Assembly: GCF_000685095.1 (NCBI RefSeq) | Contig: NZ_BAYE01000018.1 | Location: 62,001 to 126,000 of the forward strand | Direction: 5' to 3' | DNA length: 64,000 bases | Source: Paraburkholderia caledonica NBRC 102488 | Lineage (GTDB): Bacteria > Pseudomonadota > Gammaproteobacteria > Burkholderiales > Burkholderiaceae | Part shown: positions 34,372 through 43,368 of the stretch, in pieces | Layout: every line of letters begins with the position of its first letter | Position numbering within the stretch: the first letter of the stretch is position 1 | Notes under the pieces: generated by a model | Database searches by the model: none | Told to the model about the DNA's origin: nothing | What the model saw: the letters and a program-made list of their open reading frames with translations, nothing else | Program-made: the position numbers and the translations under genes

Positions 34372-34947
34372 TTACGGATGTAAAGGCGCGTGTGGCTCGC
34401 CGGTCAAGCCGTCATGGTGCCAGGCACGCGCAGTGATGCCGAGTACGAAAAGCAGCGCGCCCGTGAACAACGCATACACGCCGATCAGCCAGACAAGCGC
34501 CAGTGCGCCGGCGCCCGGAAAGGCCAGCACGAAGATGCCGAACAGCACGGCGAGCACTCCGGTGAGCACCAGCATCCACGCATTGCGCAGACGCCTATGC
34601 AGCCGGGTTGCCGCGATCAGATCGAGTACGCCGGTGATAATCGCGTTTGCGCCGATAACGGCGATCAGCACGAGCGTGGTGAGTCCCGGCACTAACGCGG
34701 CTATCACACCGGCTGCGACGCTGCAGATACCCAGCAGCAAGAGCACCCACCATGTGCCGTGCGTCGAGCGGTAGCGGATGGCCGCAACGATCGTGACAAT
34801 GCCGCCGGCAATTGCGTAGACACTGAAGAGAGTGATGAGCAGTAGCAGAGTAAGACCCGGCCAGAACAGCGCCAGCATGCCGAACAGCAGCGCTACCGTG
34901 CCGCGCAGAATGAGCATCCACCAGGCGCGCCCAAGTAGTTCATCCAT
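34372..34947 (-). CDS. hdeD: HdeD-family (DUF308) membrane protein
   Basis: A 191-residue protein with six hydrophobic helices spread over residues 8-175 and the repeated DUF308 pattern (LALVWLIGVYALFTGALLFV at the end). HdeD is an acid-resistance membrane protein in E. coli, and an hdeD copy belongs to the heat-resistance locus. CGGAGT lies 5 bases before the ATG. It is the first gene of hdeD-hsp20-clpK, so the operon promoter should be in 34948-35150. Confidence 0.88.
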   Translation of the reverse strand: MDELLGRAWWMLILRGTVALLFGMLALFWPGLTLLLLITLFSVYAIAGGIVTIVAAIRYRSTHGTWWVLLLLGICSVAAGVIAALVPGLTTLVLIAVIGANAIITGVLDLIAATRLHRRLRNAWMLVLTGVLAVLFGIFVLAFPGAGALALVWLIGVYALFTGALLFVLGITARAWHHDGLTGEPHAPLHP

Positions 34948-35392
34948 GTGGGACTCCGAGCCGTAACGTCAGTTAACGAACTTCAGTCTAGGCTCCACGC
35001 AGCCGCGATTCTTTCGCGTTTCTGCCATGTGTTTCGCAATTCTGCGTTGAGTCAGGACGCATGGCGAACAGCATCCAGATTGGTATCCCGGATGCACCGA
35101 AATGACCCGATCCATCGCCGCGTCTTATAGCGGTTCGCCGTGAGGAGTTCTAACATGAACTTTGCAGCGCACGGTCCGTGCATTACGTCATTCATGACAT
35201 TCTTGTGGCACAGACCGGTCGGTATCGTTTTCAATCGTCGTGTCAAACGTGGTGCCGGGTTGCCCAGCAATAAAACTGCGCTCCGTCAACGAAGCCGGTT
35301 GCTTCTGCCCATATTACGAACCCGCCTTAAGCAGCCTTCAATTCGGCGTAAGCTTAGGTATGCGCCGCGGCAAGAAGGAGACTTTGCTCATC
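34948..35392. other. Intergenic region hdeD / AraC regulator
   Basis: This 445-base divergent region should hold the promoter of hdeD-hsp20-clpK. I see no clear sigma-32 or sigma-70 pair. A possible ORF of 88 residues starts at 35155 with GAGGAG 7 bases upstream, but it is Arg-rich, overlaps the AraC start and has no recognisable domain; it is left unannotated. Confidence 0.4.
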
Positions 35393-36220
35393 ATGAAGCA
35401 AGCAATAGATTCGACTCCTGATCACGGGTCACGCTGCCAACCGATGAACGTCGCTTTCACCAATGGCGAGCTGAATCTGGTGCATGGTTTTCGGCTCGTT
35501 ATACCCACGGGCAACACTGTTGTGCAGGCTGTGGGCTCCGACGACCTCGGAACGAGTCACTCGGTCCTCATAAGTGCTCCATTTGTCGCAGTTATTACTG
35601 GGGCGGCGCAGTTGGCCACGAACGCTGACAACGATCCCAGCGGATGGCTTATCGCACTTAGACCGAGCGTACTGGGCCAAGTCTCGCAAGATGCGTTTGG
35701 GGCCCTCCCGAAATGGTCCGAGTCTTGGGATCCCTTTTTGCGCGAGGCTGCGGATACATTGAGTGCTTTAGCGAATGCGGATCTTTTCGACGCTGCGTGC
35801 GCCGACGCTTTTGCCGATGTCATTTCGGTGCACATCGCTGTCCGTTACGGGCACTGTGCTGGTGCGATCGAGCCGGACATGCCTATTACGCGTCAAATGC
35901 TGGCTCGCATTCAAGCCTTCGTTCACGACAACATCGCCGAAACCATTCTGGTCGAGCAACTCGCAGTTCTGGTGAACATGAGTGTTTCAAAGTTTGCACG
36001 CGTTTTCAAAACGGCGACAGGAAGCCCGCCCCATCTGTACGTGACACTCGAACGCGTGAAATTCGCGAGAGCGATGTTGTGCGAGGAGACCATTCCGTTG
36101 GTCGACGTTGGCGCACGCGCGGGATTTCAGACGCAGCAGCATTTCACCGACGTGTTCCATAGATATACCGGTGTGACGCCGCGCGCATTCCGGCTTTCGC
36201 ACCGGAGCTCCGGTAATTAA
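35393..36220 (+). CDS. AraC-family transcriptional regulator
   Basis: A 275-residue protein with an AraC HTH pair at the C-terminus: ILVEQLAVLVNMSVSKFARVFKTATG near residue 190 and PLVDVGARAGFQTQQHFTDVFHRYTGVTPRAFR to the end. The N-terminal half shows no classical cupin motif; PxxYVTLERVKFARAMLCEE links the helices as in the YesN/AraC group. The ATG at 35393 follows AAGGAG at 12 bases, a little long; longer in-frame readings exist. It is divergent from hdeD-hsp20-clpK and may regulate it; this is inference. Confidence 0.8.
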   Translation: MKQAIDSTPDHGSRCQPMNVAFTNGELNLVHGFRLVIPTGNTVVQAVGSDDLGTSHSVLISAPFVAVITGAAQLATNADNDPSGWLIALRPSVLGQVSQDAFGALPKWSESWDPFLREAADTLSALANADLFDAACADAFADVISVHIAVRYGHCAGAIEPDMPITRQMLARIQAFVHDNIAETILVEQLAVLVNMSVSKFARVFKTATGSPPHLYVTLERVKFARAMLCEETIPLVDVGARAGFQTQQHFTDVFHRYTGVTPRAFRLSHRSSGN

Positions 36221-36335
36221 TTCGTTTAGCGAAGTTGCGAACAGGTAACAACCGCTGTACTTCCGCGATCGCGATTGATGCCCCCGTAGCGGCGGACCTA
36301 TGCGGGTTCGCCTTGATTTATGACCCGCGAACCTG

Positions 36336-36989
36336 TCAGTAATCGACGGTGATCCGGTTGTCGACCCGCATCACACCGGGGGCAAGCCATGCTACCCGCT
36401 CGGCCTCCTCGCGCTCGGCCCACGAGCGGACCGTGCCGCGCAGGACGACATTATTGCCTTCGGCCTCCACAGTGATGTTCTGTGCGTCGACTTCCCCGTT
36501 GCGCTTGAACGCGTCCTCGATCTTGCGCTTGAGGTCGTCGGGCTCGACCTTCGGCTTGATCTCAATCTCGTTCGTCAGGCCGGTTACGCCGCTCGCCCGT
36601 AGCGCCGTATCTGCCGCGCGGCGGCGCTGGTAGTCCCATTCGACTTCGCCCTTCAGCGTCACATCTCCGTCCCTGACAACCACCTTGATGGTGTCCGCCG
36701 CATCAGGCAATTCGACCTGCAGTTGGGCAATGATCTCGCGCACGATCTCCGGATCGGGCGGCCTGTTGATCAAAGGCAACCGCACCTCCACATCGTTTGC
36801 GACACCCCTCACGCCGCGCACGCGCGTCGCGTCCTCTTCGGCCTTGCGCCTTTGCCGGAAGCTGCGCGCGAAACCGGACAATGTGACCGCACCGTCCCTG
36901 ACCGCAACCCCGATATCCGATGCATCGACGTCCGGATCCCACTTCAGTTCGTTCTCTACGTCTCGCTTGAGGTCTTCGTCGGCGCTCAT
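36336..36989 (-). CDS. Triple BON-domain protein
   Basis: A 217-residue protein of three BON domains in a row (about 3-75, 78-150, 150-217), each with the GVAVRDGAVTLSGFA / KVVVRDGDVTLKGEVEW / TVEAEGNNVVLRGTVRSW pattern. BON domains bind membranes or phospholipids and occur in OsmY-like stress proteins; without a signal peptide this one is cytosolic or membrane-associated. GAGGAG lies 4 bases before the ATG at 36989. A scrambled remnant of a related gene lies 1 kb away. Confidence 0.9.
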   Translation of the reverse strand: MSADEDLKRDVENELKWDPDVDASDIGVAVRDGAVTLSGFARSFRQRRKAEEDATRVRGVRGVANDVEVRLPLINRPPDPEIVREIIAQLQVELPDAADTIKVVVRDGDVTLKGEVEWDYQRRRAADTALRASGVTGLTNEIEIKPKVEPDDLKRKIEDAFKRNGEVDAQNITVEAEGNNVVLRGTVRSWAEREEAERVAWLAPGVMRVDNRITVDY

Positions 36990-37420
36990 CACGCTCCTCG
37001 TCGGTTTGTTGATGGACTAACGCGCGCACGCGGACCACGCCCTACTCCACACGCATCGCTCCGCGGTAGGGCAACGGTATGACGCGCCGGGCCCATTTTC
37101 TTCCGTACGCCTGCGCAGTTTTGCGGAATGCCACCTTACGTTCACATTCGAAAGCCGCGCAGCACAGCGCAGAGATCCGACACGTCTTCGCAGGAATGAG
37201 GAAGAAGTGCAACCGTCAAGAACCTAGTCTTGATGTCATCGTCATCGCGTCAATGACCCGTCCACATTCCAGGGTGTGTGCCGGGCGCGACATGCACGGT
37301 TGGCTGGCACCGCTGCTGTTTTGCGGCGCGGTCGACGTCTTGCGCGCGGCACGGAGCATGAGTTCAACCGTCTTGCCGCGTAACGGTCTGCGCTTATTTC
37401 CAGAGAAAAGGAGCAAATCG
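36990..37420. other. Intergenic region BON gene / DUF1269 gene
   Basis: 431 bases between divergent genes. Long plus-strand readings here are only upstream extensions of the DUF1269 frame. The sole firm element is AAAAGGAG seven bases before the DUF1269 ATG. No repeat or hairpin was recognised. Confidence 0.4.
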
Positions 37421-37951
37421 ATGAGCGATTTAGTCGTTGTAAGCTTTAAAGGCGAAGAAACGGCCGACCAGGTGTTGACCAAACTCCAGCAGATGCAAAA
37501 GGAGCACCTGATCGACCTTGAGGATGCCTGTGTTCTGGTCCGCAGCGCGAATGGCAAGGTACACCTCAAGCAAGCCGTCGATCTCGTCAAGATCGGCGCG
37601 CTCAGTGGCGCGGCGTGGGGTGGCCTGTTTGGTGCGCTGGTTGGTCTCATGTTGCTCAATCCGCTCGCCGGACTGGCTACAGGCATGGCCATCGGCGTTG
37701 GTACGGGCGCGCTGTCGGGCGCGCTCTCGGACTATGGAATCGATGATGATTTCATGCGTTCGACGGGCCAGAACATCGAGCCGGGTTCGTCGGCACTCTT
37801 CATCCTCGTACGTCAAGTGAATTTCGACAAGGTCCTGCCTGAGCTGAAGCCTTTCGGCGGAAAAGTATTGAAAACGTCTCTCACCAACGATCAGGAGGAA
37901 CGCCTGAAAAAGGCACTAGAGAGCCTGAACAGCAGCGGCACGACAGCATGA
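37421..37951 (+). CDS. DUF1269 membrane protein
   Basis: A 176-residue protein of the DUF1269 family: MSDLVVVSFKGEETADQVLTK, a central Gly-rich double hydrophobic segment (GALSGAAWGGLFGALVGLMLL and GLATGMAIGVGTGALSGALS, about 65-107) and ALFILVRQVNFDKVLPELKPFGGKVLKTSL. The GxxxG repeats look like a membrane hairpin. The function is unknown; homologues are common in stress islands. AAGGAG lies 7 bases before the ATG at 37421. Confidence 0.9.
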   Translation: MSDLVVVSFKGEETADQVLTKLQQMQKEHLIDLEDACVLVRSANGKVHLKQAVDLVKIGALSGAAWGGLFGALVGLMLLNPLAGLATGMAIGVGTGALSGALSDYGIDDDFMRSTGQNIEPGSSALFILVRQVNFDKVLPELKPFGGKVLKTSLTNDQEERLKKALESLNSSGTTA

Positions 37952-38024
37952 GCATCACTGCGCCGCATCACGGTCGTGGTCGTGAGTTGTGTCGAAGCTC
38001 GCAGTTGGGTCGGATCGACACCCG

Positions 38025-38124
38025 GACGCGGAGTACGAACTGAAGTGCGATCCGGACATCGCTTCCAACCGCGCGCGAACCCATGCAAGCTGACCATGCC
38101 GCCCTTGACCGCAACCCCGCTATC
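38025..38124. pseudogene. Scrambled BON-domain gene remnant
   Basis: The plus strand at 38025-38061 matches the 5' end of the intact BON gene (GAACTGAAGTGCGATCCGGA, then CATCG, two differences in 25). The minus strand from 38124 to 38069 matches the stretch that directly follows in the intact gene; translated it reads DSGVAVKGGMVSLHGFARG against DIGVAVRDGAVTLSGFARS. So the two neighbouring pieces are in opposite orientations: a decayed copy with an internal inversion. Confidence 0.7.
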
Positions 38125-38196
38125 TGATGGCTTGCGGGAAAGCGTCAGCACACCGAAAGCTCGCGCATCCCGCGGATGCCTTCCTGGAGAGACACG

Positions 38197-38835
38197 ATGA
38201 GCATTGCATTAATTGGCGCCACCGGCCGCACCGGTCGGTTAGTCGCGGAAAAATTGCACCGTGCGGGCATTCCGTTTCGTGCATTGCTGCGCGACGAGGC
38301 GCAGGGGGCCCACTTCGAAAGCCTCGGCGGGAGCCCCGTGATCGTCGACCTGACGCAGGACTTTTGCGCGGCGCTTGCGGGGGTTAATACGGTTATCTTT
38401 GCCGCTGGCTCCGCTGAATCCGAGGGCGCCGAGCAGGAGCGTCAGATCGACCGGGACGCAATCATCAAGGCGGTCGATTGCGCGAAGCAGTATGGCGCGG
38501 ACCGCTTCATCGTCGTCAGCACGTTGCTGGCATACGCCCCTGAATCCGCTCCAGATGCGCTTCGGCATTACGCCCAGATGAAGCGCGCTTCTGACGATTA
38601 TCTGATCGGCAGTGGACTCGATTATCTTGTGCTGCGTCCCGCCACACTGACTATGGAGCCCGGTACCGGCAAGATTGAGATCGTGGCCGACGCGCAGTCC
38701 GCTCGTGCTCCCGTTGCGCGCGAGGATGTCGCCGATGTCGCGCTCGAAGCACTCAGGATCGGCCTTGTCAACACGATCGTCGGATTTTCTGGTGGCAGCA
38801 AACCGATCGACGACGCGTTGGCCGCGCTTCATTGA
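38197..38835 (+). CDS. NAD(P)-binding NmrA/SDR-like protein
   Basis: A 212-residue atypical short-chain dehydrogenase: MSIALIGATGRTGRLVAEKLHRAG carries the GxxGxxG nucleotide loop, and RPATLTMEPGTGKIEI plus VAREDVADVALEAL match NAD(P)H-binding epimerase-like proteins. A Tyr-x-x-x-Lys pair appears as YAQMKRASDDYL. The substrate is unknown; relatives act as redox sensors or flavin reductases. GGAGAG lies 5 bases before the ATG at 38197. Confidence 0.88.
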   Translation: MSIALIGATGRTGRLVAEKLHRAGIPFRALLRDEAQGAHFESLGGSPVIVDLTQDFCAALAGVNTVIFAAGSAESEGAEQERQIDRDAIIKAVDCAKQYGADRFIVVSTLLAYAPESAPDALRHYAQMKRASDDYLIGSGLDYLVLRPATLTMEPGTGKIEIVADAQSARAPVAREDVADVALEALRIGLVNTIVGFSGGSKPIDDALAALH

Positions 38836-39026
38836 CGTTGCGCGTTGCTCATGCCAGATCGTCGCGCCATAGGCGGTGACGCAGGCCGTCAGTTGCGTCG
38901 AGCACTCACACGCGCGCAACGGCGCGAACGTCCGGGCGAACATTCCGACAATACGAGCTAGACTGAAATGTCGGCCGCCAGCCCGCGAGAACAAAGCCGT
39001 GCGGCCCGTCGCGATGGAGAACTCCC

Positions 39027-39269
39027 ATGCCGAAGACCGTTTTCTCAGCCGAGCAGATTCGCGATGAAGCGCAAAGTCGCGTGGCAAAAATAAGCGCGAA
39101 TACGCCGGAAGAACTGCGCGTGCGCATACCGCTGCCCGAACGGCACCCGCCCGATGCCGCCGGCAGGAACTGGAATATGGTGCCGCTCAACGAGAAGGGC
39201 ACCGACTTCACCCACGAGGTCCGGCGCATTGTCGAAGACATGCGCACCGAGTTCGTTCTGCCGGATTGA
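39027..39269 (+). CDS. Conserved-looking small hypothetical protein
   Basis: An 80-residue hydrophilic protein with no domain I recognise. Acidic and basic residues are evenly spread, there is no membrane segment, and the ATG at 39027 has GGAGA 7 bases upstream. Codon use is like that of the neighbours, which supports coding. It sits between the NmrA-like gene and the Old Yellow Enzyme gene in the same direction. Confidence 0.6.
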   Translation: MPKTVFSAEQIRDEAQSRVAKISANTPEELRVRIPLPERHPPDAAGRNWNMVPLNEKGTDFTHEVRRIVEDMRTEFVLPD

Positions 39270-39660
39270 CGCTGCAACGCCGCATGATCGCGTGAGCGGT
39301 TCCCTTGAACGAGGTCGGGCACACAACGGCTTGTATGGTCGGGCGATGAGTTCGGAGAGTGAAGCGGACGATCTGTGCGCGGCACTCACGCTGTACGCTG
39401 ATGACGGCGGCGTGGAACTCGACCGGAACGCAGCCGGACATGGGGTGGGTCGTTGCAGAGGACCAGACCCGCCCGATGAAGCGATAGACCGCGTGGCGGC
39501 AGGATCGCGACAGATCTGGGCAGAAACCGGAAAGAAGCGTGCGCGGACCATGGCTAGAGTGGCTAGAAGCGGAATCAGAACAATGTGATCCGACGCCGAC
39601 GCCTGGAAACGTCCATGGCAGTACTTTTCGGGCCGAGTCAAAAACGCAAGGAGCGAATTC
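39270..39660. other. Intergenic region before the Old Yellow Enzyme gene
   Basis: 391 bases. An open frame from ATG 39346 (80 codons) has no ribosome site and no family resemblance. AAGGAG 7 bases before 39661 is the ribosome site of the next gene. Nothing else is seen. Confidence 0.4.
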
Positions 39661-40875
39661 ATGCCGGATACGGAAACCACGTTTGCTGCCGCCGGGCAGC
39701 ACGACGATCAGATCCCGCTGAGCAAGCTGTTCGAACCCGTCCAGGTGGGGCCGTACAACCTGCGACATCGTGCCGTGATGGCGCCGCTGACGCGTTCGCG
39801 CGCGAGCCGGCCAGGCAACATACCGTCTCAGCTCAACGCCTGCTATTACGCGCAGCGTGCATCGGCCGCGCTCATCATCAGCGAGGCGACGCAGGTGTCG
39901 ATGCAAGGACAGGGCTATGCGTGGACGCCCGGGATTCACAGTCGCGAGCAGGTCGAAGGCTGGCGGCTCGTGGCGAACGCCGTGCACGAGGCAGGCGGGT
40001 TGATGTTCATGCAGCTCTGGCACGTCGGACGCATATCGCACCCTTCGTTGCAGCCTGATGAAATGCTGCCTGTTGCGCCGTCTGCGCTCCAGCCGGAAGC
40101 GGAGGCGTTCATCGAGAACGAGCGCGGGGAAGGTGTCCTCGCGCCCTGCGTCACGCCCCGCGCGCTGCAGATCGAAGAGATGCCATACCTCGTGCGCCAG
40201 TATTTCAGGGGTGCGCGCAACGCAAAGGCTGCCGGTATGGACGGCGTCGAAGTGCACGCAGCGAATGGGTATCTGCTCGACCAGTTCCTGTTGTCGGGCA
40301 CAAACCGCCGCACGGACGAATATGGCGGGTCGAGCGAGCGCCGGGCGAAGCTGCTGTTTGAGGTGATCGAGACGGTTTGCGAAGTCTGGGGGCCCGATAG
40401 GGTCGGCGTGCGGCTTTCCCCTCTCGGCACCTTCAACGACATGCATGACGACGATCCCGAGGCGACGTTCTCTTACGTCATCGAGAAACTCAATCGATAC
40501 CGGCTCGCTTATTTGCACATCGTTAATCCTGCGCTGGCGGCGACCGGTGAAGACGGCACTTTCACGGAGCATGCGAAACGCATGAGCGAGATGATACGGC
40601 GCACCTATCGCGGTGTGCTGATGGTCGCAGGCGGGTTCGACGGCAGCAGTGCGGAAAGATGGCTCGAGGATGGCAACGCGGACCTGATCGCGTTCGGACG
40701 CCCGTTCATCGCCAATCCCGATCTGCCCGAACGCCTCCGGTTGCACGCTCCGCTCAATTCGCCGGATCCGTCCACGTTCTACGGCGGCGGCGAGCGCGGA
40801 TACACCGACTATCCGTCGCTTGCGCAGGAGCGCGGGGAGGCCCCGCGGTCCGTCATCGACGGGCGTTGGAGATAG
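39661..40875 (+). CDS. Old Yellow Enzyme family alkene reductase
   Basis: A 404-residue FMN-dependent NAD(P)H:flavin oxidoreductase that reduces activated C=C bonds, nitroesters or quinones. Seen: LFEPVQVGPYNLRHRAVMAPLTRSRA at the N-terminus, MQLWHVGRISHPSLQP near residue 120, the substrate-binding HAAN pair in GVEVHAANGYLLDQFLLSGTNRRTDEYGG near residues 196-225, and the FMN phosphate loop VAGGF and ADLIAFGRPFIANPDLPERL near the end. It matches the NemA/XenA-type class. A 20-residue N-terminal extension is unusual but harmless. It stands alone with AAGGAG upstream. Confidence 0.93.
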   Translation: MPDTETTFAAAGQHDDQIPLSKLFEPVQVGPYNLRHRAVMAPLTRSRASRPGNIPSQLNACYYAQRASAALIISEATQVSMQGQGYAWTPGIHSREQVEGWRLVANAVHEAGGLMFMQLWHVGRISHPSLQPDEMLPVAPSALQPEAEAFIENERGEGVLAPCVTPRALQIEEMPYLVRQYFRGARNAKAAGMDGVEVHAANGYLLDQFLLSGTNRRTDEYGGSSERRAKLLFEVIETVCEVWGPDRVGVRLSPLGTFNDMHDDDPEATFSYVIEKLNRYRLAYLHIVNPALAATGEDGTFTEHAKRMSEMIRRTYRGVLMVAGGFDGSSAERWLEDGNADLIAFGRPFIANPDLPERLRLHAPLNSPDPSTFYGGGERGYTDYPSLAQERGEAPRSVIDGRWR

Positions 40876-40964
40876 ACCGTCGTTGACCGGCGAGCCCGCT
40901 GACGTCACGCGACGATTTGCGATGGCCGCAGAGTCGGCGATCGATCATTGCTGAGAGGCGCACC

Positions 40965-41321
40965 ATGGTTGGGACTACCTGGGTTGTCGTTGCCGACGGC
41001 AGCCGTGCACGAATCTTCGAGACACCGGGACTTAAACTGGAATTGCGTGAAATCGAAGACCTCGTCAATGTCGGCCCACATGGACCGGCGCTGAGCGAGA
41101 AGGATCGCGAAAAGTTCGCGAAGACCGTCGCCGACTATATCGAACAGGGACGGCTCCATCAGCGGTATCAGCGATTGCGGTTAGCCGCCGAGCCGAAGTT
41201 TCTCGGTATGCTGCGCGCGCGCCTGAGCGAGGAGACGCGTCAGATGATTTTCGAAGAGATCAACGAAGACCTCTCGGCCCTCGATGCGCGCGAAGTTCAA
41301 GCGCACCTGCGAAGTCACTGA
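40965..41321 (+). CDS. Host-attachment protein family
   Basis: A 118-residue protein of the family named after a plant-attachment gene: TWVVVADGSRARIFETPG opens the fold and EKDREKFAKTVADYIEQGRLHQRYQRLRLAAEPKFLGMLR follows, split over residues 45-90. The fold resembles the archaeal release-factor eRF1 middle domain; the true role is unknown. GAGAGG lies 7 bases before the ATG at 40965. It ends the stress cluster. Confidence 0.85.
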   Translation: MVGTTWVVVADGSRARIFETPGLKLELREIEDLVNVGPHGPALSEKDREKFAKTVADYIEQGRLHQRYQRLRLAAEPKFLGMLRARLSEETRQMIFEEINEDLSALDAREVQAHLRSH

Positions 41322-41510
41322 CGGCGAACTGCACGGTCGCAGGCCGCATTCAATGCGTCAAGCCGTCAGAGAGTCGGGCCTGCACGCGGGCGTGTTCTCT
41401 CTGGTTCGCGGCGGCGGCTAACCCCAATACCGTCACTTCGATACAACAGCGACTCGAGCCGTGGGATGAAGCACGGAAGCGCTGCGCCTTGCGGGCTGGG
41501 ACACCACCAG

Positions 41511-41532
41511 AATTGTGGCGAAATTGTGGCGA
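41511..41532. repeat. 11-bp perfect tandem repeat before the porin gene
   Basis: AATTGTGGCGA occurs twice with no gap (41511-41521, 41522-41532), about 120 bases before the porin ATG. It may be a regulator site. The remainder of the 328-base gap 41322-41649 shows no gene. Confidence 0.5.
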
Positions 41533-41649
41533 ATTACTTCGGAAATACGCAAAGGTCCAATCCAGACCGGAAATGAAGTGCGCCGCCTGGGCGGTTTTAT
41601 ACTCGCCCCGCTGTCTTCTGACGCAATCCCAACACGCTCGAGTTAATTC

Positions 41650-42777
41650 ATGAAAAAGATTCGCATCGCCCTCGCTGTCTCCGTTGCGCTTGGCGCGACG
41701 GCCGCCCACGCACAGACCTCGGTCACGCTGTACGGCCTCATCGACGCCGGTATCACGTACACGAATAACGTCGGCGGAAGCAGCCGGGTCGCACTGGCGA
41801 GCGGCAACATCAGCGGTAGCCGTTTCGGCCTGCGTGGCACGGAAGATCTCGGTGGCGGCCTGAAGGCCGTCTTCGTGCTCGAAAATGGCTTCAACGTCAA
41901 TAACGGCACGCTCGGCCAGGGTGGCCGGATGTTTGGTCGTCAAGCGTATGTCGGCCTGAGCAGCAACAGTTTTGGCACCGTCACGTTGGGCCGCCAGTAT
42001 GACTCCATGGTTGATTTCGTCGCACCGCTGTCTGCCACGGCAGGCCCGTTCGGTGACTCGGGTTTTGCGCATCCGTATGACAACGACAACCTGCAACATA
42101 GCGTTCGCTTCAACAACGCGGTCAAGTTCACCAGCCTCGACTATGCGGGCTTCAAGGCTGGCGGTATGTATGCGTTCAGTAACACCCAGACAGGCTTTGC
42201 TGTCGATCGTGCGTACAGCGCGGGCGCCAGCTACAAGTTCGGCGGCTTGAACGTGGCTGCCGCCTACCTGCAGATCAATGGTTCGGGCGCTTCGAATCCG
42301 AATACCACGGGTGCCGCTGATCCAACCGAGTTCAAGGGTGGCCTGACGTCGGATGTGCAGCGTACGGCTGGTGCAGGCGTGAGCTACGGCTTCGGCCCTG
42401 CGACGGTCGGCTTTGTTTACACGCACAGCCAATATCAGAATACGAACGCGTTCGGGCTGAAAAATGGTGGCGCTCATTTCGACAACTACGAACTCAATGG
42501 CAAGTACGCAGTTACGCCAGCGCTCATGCTCGGCGTTTCTTATGCCTACACCGATGCGCATCTGAGTGGTGCAACGTCGTTCGGCGCCGATCCGAAGTGG
42601 AATCAAGTCAACGCGATTGCGCGCTACTCGCTGTCGACGCGTACGGAGCTTTATGCCGAAGCCATGTACCAGCATGCAACCGGCAACAAAAACGTCGCAG
42701 TCATGTACAACGCAGGTGGCGCTTCATCGACGGGCAATCAGGTCATGGGTTCGGTCGGTATACTCACCCGCTTCTAA
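41650..42777 (+). CDS. Gram-negative general porin (OmpC-like)
   Basis: A 375-residue outer-membrane porin with a signal peptide (MKKIRIALAVSVALGATAAHA, cut after AHA) and the betaproteobacterial opening QTSVTLYGLIDAGITYTNNVGG. SRFGLRGTEDLGGGLKAVFVLENGF, RMFGRQAYVGLSSNSFGTVTLGRQYD and the final Phe of GSVGILTRF are typical of 16-strand trimeric porins; the terminal Phe is the Bam-recognition signal. It would pass small hydrophilic solutes. The gene is monocistronic. Confidence 0.95.
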   Translation: MKKIRIALAVSVALGATAAHAQTSVTLYGLIDAGITYTNNVGGSSRVALASGNISGSRFGLRGTEDLGGGLKAVFVLENGFNVNNGTLGQGGRMFGRQAYVGLSSNSFGTVTLGRQYDSMVDFVAPLSATAGPFGDSGFAHPYDNDNLQHSVRFNNAVKFTSLDYAGFKAGGMYAFSNTQTGFAVDRAYSAGASYKFGGLNVAAAYLQINGSGASNPNTTGAADPTEFKGGLTSDVQRTAGAGVSYGFGPATVGFVYTHSQYQNTNAFGLKNGGAHFDNYELNGKYAVTPALMLGVSYAYTDAHLSGATSFGADPKWNQVNAIARYSLSTRTELYAEAMYQHATGNKNVAVMYNAGGASSTGNQVMGSVGILTRF

Positions 42778-42830
42778 GGAAGCCTGGCGCAAGAAATTAG
42801 CGAGCTAGCTCCGTCAGCGCACAAGAGCCG

Positions 42831-42861
42831 TTTGCGCCGGCAAGGCACCTGCCGGCGCAAA
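42831..42861 (+). terminator. Hairpin downstream of the porin gene
   Basis: TTTGCGCCGGCA (42831-42842) pairs with TGCCGGCGCAAA (42850-42861), a 12-bp perfect stem with a 7-base loop, 54 bases past the porin stop. No T-run follows, so it may terminate weakly or protect the mRNA end. Confidence 0.5.
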
Positions 42862-43368
42862 TTCACCTTGGGCTCGGGCACAGCGCACTTCAACGAAGAC
42901 TCTTCGGAGTCGTCGGGAATCAATCGATAAAGTCCATCGTCCTCTCAACGCGATTCTGAATGCGCCTGCGTTTTGTCCGATATTCGTTTGGCATCGGCAA
43001 AGTTTGTGGACTACGCTCCCCTTTGCCATGCGACATTAAAGCGTGGCTGACTCACGAAGTCACAAATTCGCGGACTGTCGTGCACCCCTTCTGCACGTGC
43101 CTGCCGACACCGGGCAAAACTACTGCTTGGTGAAGCGTTTCGCCAGTTAATTACCTGCCGAACGACGAGCATCCTCGCATCCTGTGCGCCAAAGCCAATA
43201 GCACGGACGGCCCTCTTTCCTCCATCGCTCGTTTCCGCAAACAGCGGCAGCGCTATCGCTGCACCGATTCTCTAATTCCATTCCGTTTGAATTGGGCGTC
43301 TCATCCCGCCAGCAATGGGCCCCTGCGCTGAGATGGTTCGCGCCAGATTGGGTAACAAGGAGATTATC
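42862..43368. other. Intergenic region after the porin gene
   Basis: 507 bases without a supported gene. A small hairpin CGTGCA/TGCACG (43079-43097) and the AAGGAG ribosome site of the next gene are the only elements seen. Confidence 0.4.

Noticed and set aside
35155..35421. 88-codon frame with a good ribosome site upstream of the AraC gene
   Set aside because: Overlaps the AraC start, Arg-rich, no recognised domain; not enough to call a gene.
39346..39588. 80-codon frame before the Old Yellow Enzyme gene
   Set aside because: No ribosome site, no recognised family, ends in Arg-rich sequence.
39208..40908. 566-codon minus-strand frame opposite the Old Yellow Enzyme gene
   Set aside because: Shadow of a gene with complete family motifs.
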